A stretch of DNA of 64,000 nucleotides from Candidatus Francisella endociliophora (GCF_000764555.1 NZ_CP009574.1:1240001-1304000); one strand, 5' to 3'. Shown: positions 1 to 9,002, numbered from the stretch's first letter. Numbers and translations: made by a program. Notes: generated from the sequence alone by a model not told the origin.

Positions 1-361
1 CTAAGAAGTCAGGAGCTGCTAATAAATGTACATGTAAATAATGTGATTCAATCCATTCACCTAAAAACATCAATAGACGCATATCATCTATCCATTGAGT
101 TCTAGTGATATCAAAAGCACTCTCATAAGCTCTTGAGAAGCCTGCTTGATATGCAAGAGGGCAAATACCACAAATACGTGCTACAGCATCGATAATTGCA
201 TTTGGCTCTCTACCTTCAAGGAATTTTTCAAAATAACGAGGTGGCTCATAGATTCTTAGATCACACTTATCTATTTTGCCATCTTTAATTCTTAAATCTA
301 AAGCACCTTCACCTTCAACACGGGCTAAAATAGGTACTTCTATAACTGTTTCTCTACTCAT
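1..361 (-). CDS. hydA: [NiFe]-hydrogenase large (alpha) subunit, partial
   Basis: N-terminal 120 codons of the catalytic subunit of a cytosolic [NiFe]-hydrogenase; the gene continues past the left edge. The ATG at 361 follows a GGAG ribosome site inside the end of hydD. The translated start reads MSRETVIEVPILARVEGEGA, and the first nickel-ligand motif RICGICPLAYQ lies at residues 62-72 with Cys64 and Cys67. The tyrosine in place of the usual histidine of this motif fits, from memory, group 3b NADP-linked hydrogenases. It follows hydB, hydG and hydD with 2-base gaps, so the four form one translationally tight unit. The distal nickel motif (DPCxxC) and the cleaved C-terminus cannot be seen here. 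Family is certain; the subgroup rests on the partner subunits. Confidence 0.93.
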   Translation of the reverse strand, partial: MSRETVIEVPILARVEGEGALDLRIKDGKIDKCDLRIYEPPRYFEKFLEGREPNAIIDAVARICGICPLAYQAGFSRAYESAFDITRTQWIDDMRLLMFLGEWIESHYLHVHLLAAPDFL

Positions 362-363
362 AA

Positions 364-1170
364 CTATACTCCAGCCTTTTTAAATACATCATCTTGGCTA
401 CTGATAAATCTATATTTATCATGAATTTGTTTATCTGATAATCCTAACTCTTTTAGCTTACGTGTCATTGCCCCTAGGTTGGCATATTTAGATGCTCCAA
501 AGCAACCGTAACAACCACGTCCAAGTTTTGGACATATTGCACCACAACCATCTGCGATTACAGGACCTAAGCATGGCTCACCCTTAGCAACCATTACACA
601 AGTAACACCAGCATGCTTACAAGTTGTACAAACAGGATCAACAACTTTCTCAGGTTCTACACCAAAGAGTAGTTGACGGATAGCTTTAAGTATTTGCTCA
701 GTAGTTATTGGGCAACCAGAGATTTCAAAATCAACATTTACATACTCTTTGATAGCCTTAGCAGTTGGTAGATCTTCATCAATAATCACTTGAGTTTCTT
801 GTGGATATACAGCTTTTTGCCATTCTAGAAGTTCAGCATCATTCGTGAAGTTTCTTAGAGCTTGGATACCACCAGTTACAGCACAGGCACCCATAGATAT
901 TACATACTTTGCTTTTTCTCTAATTTTTTCTAAACGATGAATATCATGATGAGTATTTACACTACCTTCGATAAATGCGATATCTACTTCAGCAAATTCA
1001 TCAAGAGGACCAGCCTCTGCAAAATGGACAATATCAACCATCTCAGCAAGTGTAAGAAGTGATACAGCATCGTTAATTAGAGCTAATTGACAACCATCAC
1101 ATGAACTAAATTTATGCACGGCTATTTTAGGTCGAGGAGCTAAATTTTTTAATTTATCTTGAGCGGACAT
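364..1170 (-). CDS. hydD: [NiFe]-hydrogenase small (delta) subunit
   Basis: 268-residue electron-transfer subunit of the hydrogenase, related to the NADH:ubiquinone oxidoreductase 20 kDa family. The N-terminus carries SSCDGCQLALI (Cys24, Cys27), the proximal [4Fe-4S] ligands. Further cysteines lie in GACAVTGG, SGCPITTEQ and a cysteine-rich C-terminal third (CTTCKHAGVTC, then GCGAICPKLGRGCYGCFG). There is no twin-arginine signal peptide, so the enzyme is cytosolic, as in the soluble sulfhydrogenase class. An AAGGAG site precedes the ATG. It lies between hydG and hydA with 2-base spacing. Its role is to pass electrons from the NiFe site in HydA to the HydB/HydG diaphorase module. Confidence 0.93.
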   Translation of the reverse strand: MSAQDKLKNLAPRPKIAVHKFSSCDGCQLALINDAVSLLTLAEMVDIVHFAEAGPLDEFAEVDIAFIEGSVNTHHDIHRLEKIREKAKYVISMGACAVTGGIQALRNFTNDAELLEWQKAVYPQETQVIIDEDLPTAKAIKEYVNVDFEISGCPITTEQILKAIRQLLFGVEPEKVVDPVCTTCKHAGVTCVMVAKGEPCLGPVIADGCGAICPKLGRGCYGCFGASKYANLGAMTRKLKELGLSDKQIHDKYRFISSQDDVFKKAGV

Positions 1171-1172
1171 AA

Positions 1173-2024
1173 TTATACTCCTTTTATTTCTAATAGTTTT
1201 TTAACAGCTGGATAAGCATATACAGCACCATCTTTACAGACAAATTCTTTGCCCATTTGGCAATGACCACAATGTCCGATAGCACACTTCATGCTTCTCT
1301 CTAAGCTGACAAAAATTTGCTCTTCTGGCACTCCAACTTTGGCAAACTCAATAGCAACATTTTTCATCATAATCTCAGGACCAACAGTCATAACTACTGT
1401 GTTTTTGTGATCAATATCAAGATCTGGAATTGCTGCAGTTACAAAACCATCATACCATTTCCATGGACCATGAGGCTCACCAGCGGTAGCTGCTAGAAGT
1501 ACCTGTGTATTTGGTTGGTTATTCCAGCGAGTGTATTTATCTTGATAGATAAGACCAGAAGTATCACGAATGCCTTGTACTACATAGACTTTACCAAAAG
1601 CATCTCTATCTTTTAGGATTTCTTCTGTTGCAGCAACTAAAGGAGCATTACCAAGACCACCAGTCATGATAACGACATCTTTACCTTTAGCTTGTTCTAC
1701 AGGCCAAGAGCTACCATAAGGGCCTCTTACACCGATAGTATCGCCAGTTTTTAGTTTGCCCATACCTTTGGTTACACGACCAACGATTTGGATTGTATGT
1801 TCAAATATCTCATCAGAGAAGTTTTTATCATTTACGATAGATATAGCAACTTCACCAACACCATATAGGTACAGCATATTAAACTGACCTGGGTGGAATT
1901 TATAATTTTTACGTAGCTCTTCATCTACAAAGCGTAAACGAAGTGTAAAAATATCATGATCATCTTGGATAAACTCAACTATCTCTGCTTCATGCGGTAA
2001 ATAAGCATCTTGTGGGTATATCAT
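1173..2024 (-). CDS. hydG: hydrogenase gamma subunit, FAD/NAD(P)-binding with [2Fe-2S]
   Basis: 283-residue flavoprotein of the ferredoxin-NADP reductase / dihydroorotate dehydrogenase K family. The N-terminal FAD-binding barrel includes HPGQFNMLYLYG, the nucleotide-binding half has VIMTGGLGNAPLVA, and a C-terminal [2Fe-2S] site has Cys247, Cys252, Cys255 and Cys263 (KCAIGHCGHCQ then VCKDG). In sulfhydrogenases this subunit exchanges electrons with NADP(H). A GAGGAG ribosome site precedes the ATG. It lies between hydB and hydD with 2-base gaps. An AsrB-type sulfite reductase subunit would look similar, but the adjoining NiFe subunits make the hydrogenase role much more likely. Confidence 0.92.
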   Translation of the reverse strand: MIYPQDAYLPHEAEIVEFIQDDHDIFTLRLRFVDEELRKNYKFHPGQFNMLYLYGVGEVAISIVNDKNFSDEIFEHTIQIVGRVTKGMGKLKTGDTIGVRGPYGSSWPVEQAKGKDVVIMTGGLGNAPLVAATEEILKDRDAFGKVYVVQGIRDTSGLIYQDKYTRWNNQPNTQVLLAATAGEPHGPWKWYDGFVTAAIPDLDIDHKNTVVMTVGPEIMMKNVAIEFAKVGVPEEQIFVSLERSMKCAIGHCGHCQMGKEFVCKDGAVYAYPAVKKLLEIKGV

Positions 2025-2026
2025 AA

Positions 2027-3127
2027 TTATTTCTCCTCACAAATAGCGTTAATTTCTTCTGTAACATCAATTTTTACAGGACACCATGTGATACAACGAC
2101 CACAACCAACACAGCCTTTAGTTTTAAACTGTTCTCTCCAAGTTCCAAATTTGTGTGTTAGCCATTGACGATATCTATGTTTTGGTTCTTCACGATATAG
2201 TTCACCATGAGTATAACTATGATCTAAACCGAAGCATGAATCCCATTCGCGTGTATGTTCGCTTTCATTACTATCTAGGCTAGGCTCTTCTTTTTCTGTA
2301 TGGCAGAAACAAGTAGGGCATGATTGAGTACAGCTACCACAAGATAGGCAACGAGCTGCAACATCATCCCACTGTGGGTGATCATAAGAGCTTGTTAGAG
2401 CTTTTTCTACTTGTGCTATTGGTGGTAGAGTTTTCTCTTGCATACCGTATACGGCTTTTACTTTTTGTTCAGCCTGATATGTTTGAGCACCTGTTGCAGG
2501 ATCTAGTTGTAGAGCTAATATTGCTTGTCTACCTTTATCACTACCTGTCTCAATAACAAAACCATGATCAATCTCTGTCATAGCTAGATCAAAACCTTTA
2601 TCAGCTTCTGGTTTGTCACCTAAAGCTACACAGAAGCAATTACTATGAGCTGTAGTACAGTTAGCAGCTACGATAAACATAGACTCTCTTCTAGCTTTGT
2701 AACGAACATCTTGATAAGCATTTTCAACAAATACTCTATCTTGAATTTCAATAGCTCTTAGATCACAAGGTCTTACACCTAGTACAGCATATTTTTTGTG
2801 ATTTATACTTTGGTTGAATGATAATTTACCATCTTCACCACGAGAAACCTTCCATAAAGTTTCTTTCTCTTCAAAAAGCATTGGCTTAACAGATTGTACT
2901 GGTACGCTCCAACCAAAAGCCTTTTTTGCATTTGTTTTAGTTACTTCATAGTTAGCAGGCTCTTGCTTGTCTATATAGCCCCAAGGCAACTCTTTTGCGT
3001 TGTTGATATTATCATAGACAATAGATTTATCTCTAACTGCAGGAGCCATAACTTCATAGCCTTGTCCTGAGAAATAGGAAATCATTTTATCTAGATCATC
3101 ATGTTTTAAGAAATAAAACTGACTCAT
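2027..3127 (-). CDS. hydB: hydrogenase beta subunit, 4Fe-4S dicluster protein
   Basis: 366-residue iron-sulfur subunit linking the NiFe module to the flavin subunit. Two ferredoxin-type clusters are visible near the C-terminus: Cys260-x2-Cys263-x2-Cys266-x3-Cys270 (CLSCGSCTQSC) and Cys339-x2-Cys342-x2-Cys345-x3-Cys349 (CVGCGRCITWC). The start is set at the ATG at 3127 (MSQFYFLKHDD), directly after an AAGGAG site; a GTG at 3166 would overlap hypE and lacks such a site. It is first of the four structural genes, 10 bases after hypE, so structural and maturation genes appear to be cotranscribed. It is homologous to AsrA/HydB-type subunits. Confidence 0.92.
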   Translation of the reverse strand: MSQFYFLKHDDLDKMISYFSGQGYEVMAPAVRDKSIVYDNINNAKELPWGYIDKQEPANYEVTKTNAKKAFGWSVPVQSVKPMLFEEKETLWKVSRGEDGKLSFNQSINHKKYAVLGVRPCDLRAIEIQDRVFVENAYQDVRYKARRESMFIVAANCTTAHSNCFCVALGDKPEADKGFDLAMTEIDHGFVIETGSDKGRQAILALQLDPATGAQTYQAEQKVKAVYGMQEKTLPPIAQVEKALTSSYDHPQWDDVAARCLSCGSCTQSCPTCFCHTEKEEPSLDSNESEHTREWDSCFGLDHSYTHGELYREEPKHRYRQWLTHKFGTWREQFKTKGCVGCGRCITWCPVKIDVTEEINAICEEK

Positions 3128-3137
3128 ACTATTCTCC

Positions 3138-4163
3138 TTAACATATTCTCGGTAATTGTTCACCACTTAACCAATCCACGCGTCTTTTGCCGCCAAATGT
3201 AGTTTTCATAAAGACCTGTGGTTGCTCACTTTTTTTCACTGTTGCTATCACTTGGGCGTTTTCTCCTAATGGATGGCCCCTTAAGCAGTCTAAAACTTTC
3301 TCAGTTTGACTAGGCTCACAAGCGATTAAAACTTTGCCCTCATTGGCAATATATAATGGATCTAAACCAAGAAGCTCACATGCTGATTGAACTTCTCTAG
3401 ATACCGGAAGATTTGCTTCATCTATTTCGATAGCGACATTATGTTGGTTAGCCCATTCATTTAGGGTTGCACCAACTCCACCACGAGTAGGATCACGCAT
3501 ATTTTTTACTTGGCAATTGTTCTCATAAATTGAGTCTACTAAACCATCTAAAGATGTTGCATCACTTATAATTTGACATTCAAAATCAAGTCCTGCTCGT
3601 TGCGACATCACAGCAACACCATGATCTCCAAGAGAGCCATTTATGATGATGTTATCGCCATCTTCAAGAGCATCTCTAGTGACAAAATCATCACGAATAA
3701 CACCAATTCCGGTTGTATTGATAAAGATGCCATCACCTTTACCTTTCTCGACAACTTTGGTATCTCCAGTTACAAGATGTACATTAGCTTTTTTAGCTGC
3801 TTCTGCCATAGAATCTAGGATTATTTTTAGATCTTTAAGCGGTAGGCCTTCTTCTAAAATTAGACCTACAGAAATATATAGTGGTTTAGCACCACCAACT
3901 ACTAGATCATTGACTGTGCCATGAATTGCTAGACTGCCAATATTGCCACCTCTAAAGAAATAAGGTGTAATTACATAGCTATCTGTAGTCATGGCAATTT
4001 TGCCATTTATTTGTGGTAGTACGGCTTGATCCTCTGCTTGAGCTAAATACTGACTATCAAAGCTTTTTTTAATCATCTGCTCGATTAAATGGTGCATAGC
4101 TTTACCACCAGCTCCCATTGCTAGATCGACCACACCATTTTTGATATTTAATTTAACAGCCAT
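3138..4163 (-). CDS. hypE: hydrogenase maturation protein HypE
   Basis: 341-residue ATP-dependent dehydratase of the PurM/AIR-synthetase fold. HypE receives a carbamoyl group from HypF on its C-terminal cysteine and dehydrates it to a thiocyanate for the Fe(CN)2CO centre. The protein ends in the diagnostic PRIC. Early DLAMGAGGKAMHHLI and the ATP-site segment DPTRGGVGATLNEWA are also visible. The start is the ATG at 4163 (MAVKLNIKNG), preceded by GGAG and 2 bases after the hypD stop; a longer reading to 4220 would overlap hypD in a cysteine-rich nonsense extension. Confidence 0.95.
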   Translation of the reverse strand: MAVKLNIKNGVVDLAMGAGGKAMHHLIEQMIKKSFDSQYLAQAEDQAVLPQINGKIAMTTDSYVITPYFFRGGNIGSLAIHGTVNDLVVGGAKPLYISVGLILEEGLPLKDLKIILDSMAEAAKKANVHLVTGDTKVVEKGKGDGIFINTTGIGVIRDDFVTRDALEDGDNIIINGSLGDHGVAVMSQRAGLDFECQIISDATSLDGLVDSIYENNCQVKNMRDPTRGGVGATLNEWANQHNVAIEIDEANLPVSREVQSACELLGLDPLYIANEGKVLIACEPSQTEKVLDCLRGHPLGENAQVIATVKKSEQPQVFMKTTFGGKRRVDWLSGEQLPRIC

Positions 4164-4165
4164 CT

Positions 4166-5257
4166 CTAGTCTCCGTATTGGTAATGTGCAGCACAAGCAC
4201 CTTCTGATGAAACCATACATGCTCCCATCGGTTGCTCAGGAGTACAAGCCACACCGAATAATTTACAGTCTTTTGGCTCTTTTAAGCCTCTTAGAATATC
4301 TGGACAAGCACATTGCTTATGCTCTAAGCCCTGTACTTCTGGTATTTGATAGTATTTTTCAGCATCAAATTTTGCATATTCATCTTTTATTTCTAAAGCG
4401 CTATTTGGGATATATCCAAGACCACGCCATTCAAAAGTATCTCTGACAGTTAGATATTGAGTGATTAGATCTTGAGCAAGCTGGTTTCCATTTGGTACAA
4501 CAGCTCTTGTATATTGATTTTCTACGCCTATTTTTCCAGCGTTTATCATTTTGATAAGCATTAATACAGATTGTAATACATCTAAAGGTTCAAAACCTGC
4601 CACAACCATTGGCTTTTGATATTCTTTAGTAACTTTATCATAAGCGTTACTACCTATAATCACACTGACATGAGATGGACCTAAAAAGCCATCAATCTTA
4701 ACATCCTCAGACAAGATAGCTTGCATAGCTATAGGCGTAAGTACATGGTTACAAAATATCAAAAAATTATCTAATTTTTTAGTTATAGCTAGTTGTATAG
4801 CTACAGCAGTTGGTGGAGTTGTAGTTTCAAAACCGATAGCAAAGAATATCACCTTTTTGCTAGGGTTTTCTTCAGCAAGTTTTAGAGCATCTTCTACTGA
4901 GTAGATCATACGCACATCAGCACCACGAGCTTTCGCTTTGATTAGACTATCTTGATGCGAACCTGGTACACGAATCATATCCGCATAACTACAGAAGATT
5001 ACATCTTTTTGCGATGCTAAAAATATTGCCTGATCGACTCTTTTGATAGGTAAAACGCATACAGGACAACCTGGTCCGTGTATCATTTTGACATTTTTTG
5101 GCAAAAGATTAGGAATACCATAACGATGCAAAGCATGTGTATGCCCGCCGCAGAACTCCATTAAATTGTATTGTCTATTAGGGTCAACTTCTTTAGCGAT
5201 TTGCTGTAAAAGACTTTTTGCAACTTCTGGGGCCCTAAATTCTTGTATGTAATCCAT
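4166..5257 (-). CDS. hypD: hydrogenase maturation protein HypD
   Basis: 363-residue iron-sulfur scaffold protein which, with HypC, holds the iron while cyanide and CO are attached. Visible motifs are FCGGHTHALHRYG, HGPGCPVCVLP and GFETTTPPTA, and a C-terminal [4Fe-4S] region with CACPDILRG, CKLFGVACTPEQPMGAC and SSEGACAAHYQYG. Length is typical. It lies between hypC and hypE in the order hypF-hypC-hypD-hypE, all on the minus strand with short gaps, as expected for one maturation operon. Confidence 0.96.
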   Translation of the reverse strand: MDYIQEFRAPEVAKSLLQQIAKEVDPNRQYNLMEFCGGHTHALHRYGIPNLLPKNVKMIHGPGCPVCVLPIKRVDQAIFLASQKDVIFCSYADMIRVPGSHQDSLIKAKARGADVRMIYSVEDALKLAEENPSKKVIFFAIGFETTTPPTAVAIQLAITKKLDNFLIFCNHVLTPIAMQAILSEDVKIDGFLGPSHVSVIIGSNAYDKVTKEYQKPMVVAGFEPLDVLQSVLMLIKMINAGKIGVENQYTRAVVPNGNQLAQDLITQYLTVRDTFEWRGLGYIPNSALEIKDEYAKFDAEKYYQIPEVQGLEHKQCACPDILRGLKEPKDCKLFGVACTPEQPMGACMVSSEGACAAHYQYGD

Positions 5258-5271
5258 AACACTACCCCTTT

Positions 5272-5487
5272 TTATACTATACTCTTTAGATCCTCTAAAG
5301 TCTGGTGAGCCATCTCTTTATCTAGTTTACTTAGTGCAAAACCAACATGGATTATGACAAAATCACCTATAAGAACTTCATCTCTTAATAGAGCTAGAGA
5401 GACATTTTTTTTAACACCGCCAACATTAACAATTGCTTGATTATCTTCTTTGATCTCTACAATTTTTGCGGGTATTGCTAAGCACAT
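5272..5487 (-). CDS. hypC: hydrogenase assembly chaperone HypC
   Basis: 71-residue chaperone that shuttles the Fe(CN)2CO unit between HypD and the large subunit. The start is the ATG at 5487 giving MCLAIPAKIVEI. Cys2 must be exposed after methionine removal to bind iron, and an AGGTGAG ribosome site sits just upstream. A GTG three codons earlier would bury that cysteine and is rejected. It begins 1 base after the hypF stop and ends 14 bases before hypD. Confidence 0.94.
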   Translation of the reverse strand: MCLAIPAKIVEIKEDNQAIVNVGGVKKNVSLALLRDEVLIGDFVIIHVGFALSKLDKEMAHQTLEDLKSIV

Positions 5488-5488
5488 T

Positions 5489-7744
5489 TTACTCACCTTT
5501 TTTTAATTTTTTGGCTCCAAGCCAAGCCTGTCCAAGGCTCACGCCACCATCATTTACAGGAACTTTTTCTGATATGTATACATTGAAATTCATATCTATA
5601 AGTTGATGGTATATCTGTGTTAGTAGTAGCTTATTTTGGAAACAACCGCCGCTTAGTATTACATTATTAATATTTCGGGGTTGTGCTGACTTACTGATCC
5701 ATTGCACTAGAGCATAAGCCAAAGTGCCGTGCCACAAGTTACTAGCAACAGTTATATTATCGCATTTTATTATAGTTTTTAGAAGTTTTTTTAAATTTAA
5801 ATTAGTTTTAAATGATACTGTTTCGGTATCATATTGGTTGGTTGGAATGTCTGCTAAAGCCTCTAATTCTATTGCAGCTTGAGCCTCATAACTATTGATA
5901 TTGCAAATATTCAATAAGCTAGAGACAGCATCAAAGAGTCGCCCCATACTTGTAGTTTTACCTTTGGGTAATGAATCGCTTTGTAAAAGTTTGATAAGAC
6001 TCTCAGCTTGTGGAAATTCTTTGAGATGATTTGGTATATCAAGATCGTATTTATGACATAAGGCTAAAGCCATTCTCCAAGGTTCTTTTGCTACCTTATC
6101 ACCACCGATATATTCAATGGGATCTAGTTCACCAATTCGGTTAAATTCTAAATTATCAATATCGCAATGATAAAGTTCACCACCTCTAGCTAGGCCATCT
6201 TCACCCAAACCAAAGCCATCTAGTACTAGACCTATAGCTTGACCTTGCAAATTATGTTCAGCAATTACTGCAGCAAGGTGGGCTTGATGATGCTGAATCT
6301 GATAAATTGGTAGATTAAACTTTTGCGCAAAATAAGTGGTATAAATATCAGGATGTAAATCACAAGCGATACCATCAAATCTAAGTCCAAACATCTTTTG
6401 GAAATGCTCTAAAGATTGTTCAAAAAACTCTATATTAGCTTGGCTATCCATATCACCAATATGTTGTGATACAAAGGCTTGGTTATCCTTGATAAAACAA
6501 AAAGTATTCTTTAAGAAAGTTCCTGTCGCTAGTATATTTGGCAAACCTTCTGATAGTTGGATTGATTGTGGTACAAGACCTCGAGATCTTCTAATTGGTA
6601 GATTTTTATCTATAACAGTATGAAAAACACTATCATCACTTTTTATCGAAATATCACGATTATCTGTAACTATTAGATCAGCGATATCTTTGAGTTTTTT
6701 GTGAGCTTCATCATTATTAGCAATGATGCTTTCACCGGAGATATTTGCACTTGTAACTATCAAAGCTAAATCATAAGCCTTATTAAGCCAGTTAGAGCCA
6801 GTAGGTTGATTTAGTAGATGATAAAAAAGGATATAATCAGAGCCAGTTGTTGGCAGCATAAAACCAAGCTGATTTATGCGTGGTCCAATAGATTTGCTAA
6901 GATTGCTAGTAGAATGTCTTTTAAGTAAAACAATAGGTCTAATAGTAGTATTTAATAACTCATCTTGCTGTTTGGTAATTTCTGCAAAATACTCTTGTAT
7001 GCTTTGAGTATTTAGAGCCATTAGTGCAAAGGGTTTATTTGGGCGATGCTTTCTTCTGCGTAGTTCTTCGACTGCTTGCATATTTTTGGCATCTACGACT
7101 AACTTAAAACCATTTTGACTTTTAATCGCGATAATTTTACCAGCTTTGATAGCTTGGGATATCTCTGCAAAAGAGTGTGATAACTCTGGTCCACATTTAG
7201 CGCATGCAACAGTTTGAGCATGATAATGTCTATCTAATGGATTTGTGTAGCTATCGAGACAGCCATCACAGAGTGGAAAATCTTTATATGTAGTTTTATC
7301 TCTATCATAAGGTAGGCTTTGTATCGTGCTAAATCTTGGACCACAATGAGTACAGCTTGTATATGGGTATAGATAGTAGCGACTTTGTGGGTTAAAAATA
7401 TCATCTAAACACAAGTTACAAATAGCTGTATCAGCAGGGATTTTGGTAGCAGAGTTACCTTGCTGAGTTTCTAAGATTTTAAAATCTATAAATTTAGTTT
7501 CAGTTTGGTAAATTGTCTTTTCAATAGATTCTATACTCGCTAAAGGAGGCAGTTTTGCCTGCATATCAGCTATAAAAAGATCTGTAATAGACTCATCACA
7601 TTGTAGAATGATTTCAACACCATTTGGAGTATTTTGCACTGAGCCAAATAACCCTAAATCTTTGGCAAGGCAATAGATAAAAGGGCGGAATCCAACCCCT
7701 TGAACTATACCATTGACGAGAATTTTTGTTATGGTTTGTTGCAT
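5489..7744 (-). CDS. hypF: carbamoyltransferase HypF
   Basis: 751-residue enzyme that makes the cyanide precursor: it converts carbamoyl phosphate and ATP to carbamoyl-adenylate and loads HypE. Domains in order are an N-terminal acylphosphatase domain (VNGIVQGVGFRPFIYCLAKD), two C4 zinc fingers (CNLCLDDIF with CTHCGPRFS, then CDGCLDSYTNPLDRHYHAQ with CAKCGPEL), a YrdC-like domain (LRRRKHRPNKPFALMALN) and a C-terminal Kae1-like domain with the metal site HHQAHLAAVIAEH. Length is normal. The ribosome site before the ATG is weak. It opens the hypFCDE block; a repeat-rich gap separates it from the genes upstream. Confidence 0.96.
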   Translation of the reverse strand: MQQTITKILVNGIVQGVGFRPFIYCLAKDLGLFGSVQNTPNGVEIILQCDESITDLFIADMQAKLPPLASIESIEKTIYQTETKFIDFKILETQQGNSATKIPADTAICNLCLDDIFNPQSRYYLYPYTSCTHCGPRFSTIQSLPYDRDKTTYKDFPLCDGCLDSYTNPLDRHYHAQTVACAKCGPELSHSFAEISQAIKAGKIIAIKSQNGFKLVVDAKNMQAVEELRRRKHRPNKPFALMALNTQSIQEYFAEITKQQDELLNTTIRPIVLLKRHSTSNLSKSIGPRINQLGFMLPTTGSDYILFYHLLNQPTGSNWLNKAYDLALIVTSANISGESIIANNDEAHKKLKDIADLIVTDNRDISIKSDDSVFHTVIDKNLPIRRSRGLVPQSIQLSEGLPNILATGTFLKNTFCFIKDNQAFVSQHIGDMDSQANIEFFEQSLEHFQKMFGLRFDGIACDLHPDIYTTYFAQKFNLPIYQIQHHQAHLAAVIAEHNLQGQAIGLVLDGFGLGEDGLARGGELYHCDIDNLEFNRIGELDPIEYIGGDKVAKEPWRMALALCHKYDLDIPNHLKEFPQAESLIKLLQSDSLPKGKTTSMGRLFDAVSSLLNICNINSYEAQAAIELEALADIPTNQYDTETVSFKTNLNLKKLLKTIIKCDNITVASNLWHGTLAYALVQWISKSAQPRNINNVILSGGCFQNKLLLTQIYHQLIDMNFNVYISEKVPVNDGGVSLGQAWLGAKKLKKGE

Positions 7745-7777
7745 TTTGTCACGTGTCTTAAATTATTATGTTTTATT

Positions 7778-7840
7778 TGTAGTGACAGCACAGTGTGCTG
7801 TCTTATCAAACAGCTGACAGATCAATGATCTGTCACTACA
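7778..7840. repeat. nested palindromic repeat, REP/MITE-like
   Basis: An 11-bp inverted repeat TGTAGTGACAG (7778-7788) / CTGTCACTACA (7830-7840) encloses two smaller perfect hairpins: GACAGCAC / GTGCTGTC with a 3-base loop (7784-7802) and TGACAGATCA / TGATCTGTCA with a 1-base loop (7815-7835). It lies in the gap upstream of hypF. The nested structure looks like an intergenic repeat element that could also act as a transcriptional stop or spacer. No ORF is present. Confidence 0.7.
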
Positions 7841-7860
7841 TATAGGAACTGCTAGTCATA

Positions 7861-7961
7861 CTACTCGGTCACTGAGCGGAGTCGAAGTGCGACCGTAGTA
7901 TCCATTGTCAAGCTATAGATTTTCTCCATAATTTTTGGATTCTATGGTCAAGCCATAGAAT
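7861..7961. repeat. intergenic repeat with GAGCGGAGTCGAAGTGC unit and hairpin
   Basis: This stretch contains CACTGAGCGGAGTCGAAGTG, a short sequence I recall as recurring between genes in many bacteria, and a perfect 9-bp hairpin ATTCTATGG (7939-7947) / CCATAGAAT (7953-7961). A degenerate copy of the second unit (TCAAGCTATAGAT) precedes it. It is likely a dispersed non-coding repeat between the GIY-YIG gene and hypF. Copy number in the genome cannot be judged from one window. Confidence 0.55.
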
Positions 7962-7992
7962 GACGATACTATATTATTCCTCACACCTGTTT

Positions 7993-8517
7993 TTACCTAT
8001 TATTACTGCCACTTTTTCCAAAATATGGCTTATAGATATAGTGGAAGTTATCTTCAAGTATTTGTATAACTTTATTATCAATCTCATTAGAAAATTCATA
8101 TACATCTATTTTAACATTACCTTCAAACCATTGATTTAACTTTAATGAGTAATAGCTTTCTGTTGTACTGTTAAAATGTGCTTTTATTCTAGATTTAAAT
8201 CCTGTTACGGATGACCCAACATACATAATATTATTGCTATTGTTATCTCTATTTATTTTGGGAAGATTTGTAGTTTTTTTATTTTTATAATCTGTGAATT
8301 TTTTAATTATTTCATTAGATCTTTGATCTGATGTGTGTTTAATTATGTAAATAAATTTGTTAGATGAATGCTCTTCTTCCTCAATATCTTTTATAGAAGT
8401 GTCTGGTTTGTCTACATTTATTCTATAAGTTCTAGGAGTTGTTAAGTTCTTTAAAAGATTTAAAGCATTATCACAGCTTTTTATTATATCTTCAATGTAT
8501 TCACTCTTTATTTCCAT
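7993..8517 (-). CDS. GIY-YIG-fold domain protein
   Basis: 174-residue protein whose C-terminal two thirds matches the GIY-YIG nuclease fold: FIYIIKHT (residues 55-62), IMYVGSS (97-103), the expected arginine in SRIKAHF (Arg110), a Glu in ILEDNFHYIYKP (Glu155) and a terminal PYFGKSGSNNR. The first 50 residues are charged and unrecognised. The layout (Ile-Tyr-Ile, Tyr-Val-Gly, Arg, Glu) would allow nuclease activity, but the target is unknown. It starts 11 bases after the bcp stop and so may be cotranscribed with it. It interrupts an otherwise continuous hyp cluster, which suggests insertion. Confidence 0.7.
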   Translation of the reverse strand: MEIKSEYIEDIIKSCDNALNLLKNLTTPRTYRINVDKPDTSIKDIEEEEHSSNKFIYIIKHTSDQRSNEIIKKFTDYKNKKTTNLPKINRDNNSNNIMYVGSSVTGFKSRIKAHFNSTTESYYSLKLNQWFEGNVKIDVYEFSNEIDNKVIQILEDNFHYIYKPYFGKSGSNNR

Positions 8518-8528
8518 AAGTTTTATCT

Positions 8529-9002
8529 CTATTTATAATTCTCAATATACTCTAAGACAATCTCATGATGATCTTTGGTTTTAAACTTATCGAAGACATG
8601 ATTGATCTTGCCATCTTTGTCTATAAAGAAGCTGATTCTATGAATACCATCATATACTTTACCCATAAATTTCTTCTCGCCCCAGACACCAAATTGCTCA
8701 GCAACTTTGTGATCTTCATCACTTAGAAGTTGTACTGTTAGGTTATCTCTTTCTTCAAATTTTTTGAGGCGTTTTGGAGCATCTGGACTGATACCAAGAA
8801 CTACAGTATCAAGCTTAGCTAGTTTGTCACTAATACTACTTAGACCTATAGATTGAGTAGTACAACCTGGCGTCATAGCTTTTGGGTAGAAGTAGACTAA
8901 GACATTTTTTTTACCTTTAAAGTCGCTTAATGATACTTCTTCATTATTTTGATTTTCTAATTTAAAGTTTGGAGCTAATTGTCCTTGTTCTAGTGTTTTC
9001 AT
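8529..9002 (-). CDS. bcp: thiol peroxidase of the Bcp/PrxQ family
   Basis: 157-residue peroxiredoxin that reduces hydroperoxides. The peroxidatic cysteine is in PKAMTPGCTTQ (Cys47). It is the only cysteine in the protein, so this is a 1-Cys form without the resolving cysteine many Bcp proteins carry five residues later. The Glu usually following TPGCT is Gln here. An AAGGGA site precedes the ATG. It sits between the GIY-YIG gene and the trypco2-domain gene, outside any hydrogenase role, though an oxidant-protection link to oxygen-sensitive enzymes is conceivable. Confidence 0.9.
   Translation of the reverse strand: MKTLEQGQLAPNFKLENQNNEEVSLSDFKGKKNVLVYFYPKAMTPGCTTQSIGLSSISDKLAKLDTVVLGISPDAPKRLKKFEERDNLTVQLLSDEDHKVAEQFGVWGEKKFMGKVYDGIHRISFFIDKDGKINHVFDKFKTKDHHEIVLEYIENYK

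Noticed and set aside
2027-3127. Anaerobic sulfite reductase AsrA instead of hydrogenase HydB
   Set aside because: AsrA/AsrB share folds with HydB/HydG, but no AsrC sirohaem subunit is present, and NiFe large and small subunits directly follow.
4164-4220. Longer N-terminus for HypE
   Set aside because: It runs back into hypD; the ATG at 4163 has a GGAG site and gives the conserved HypE start.
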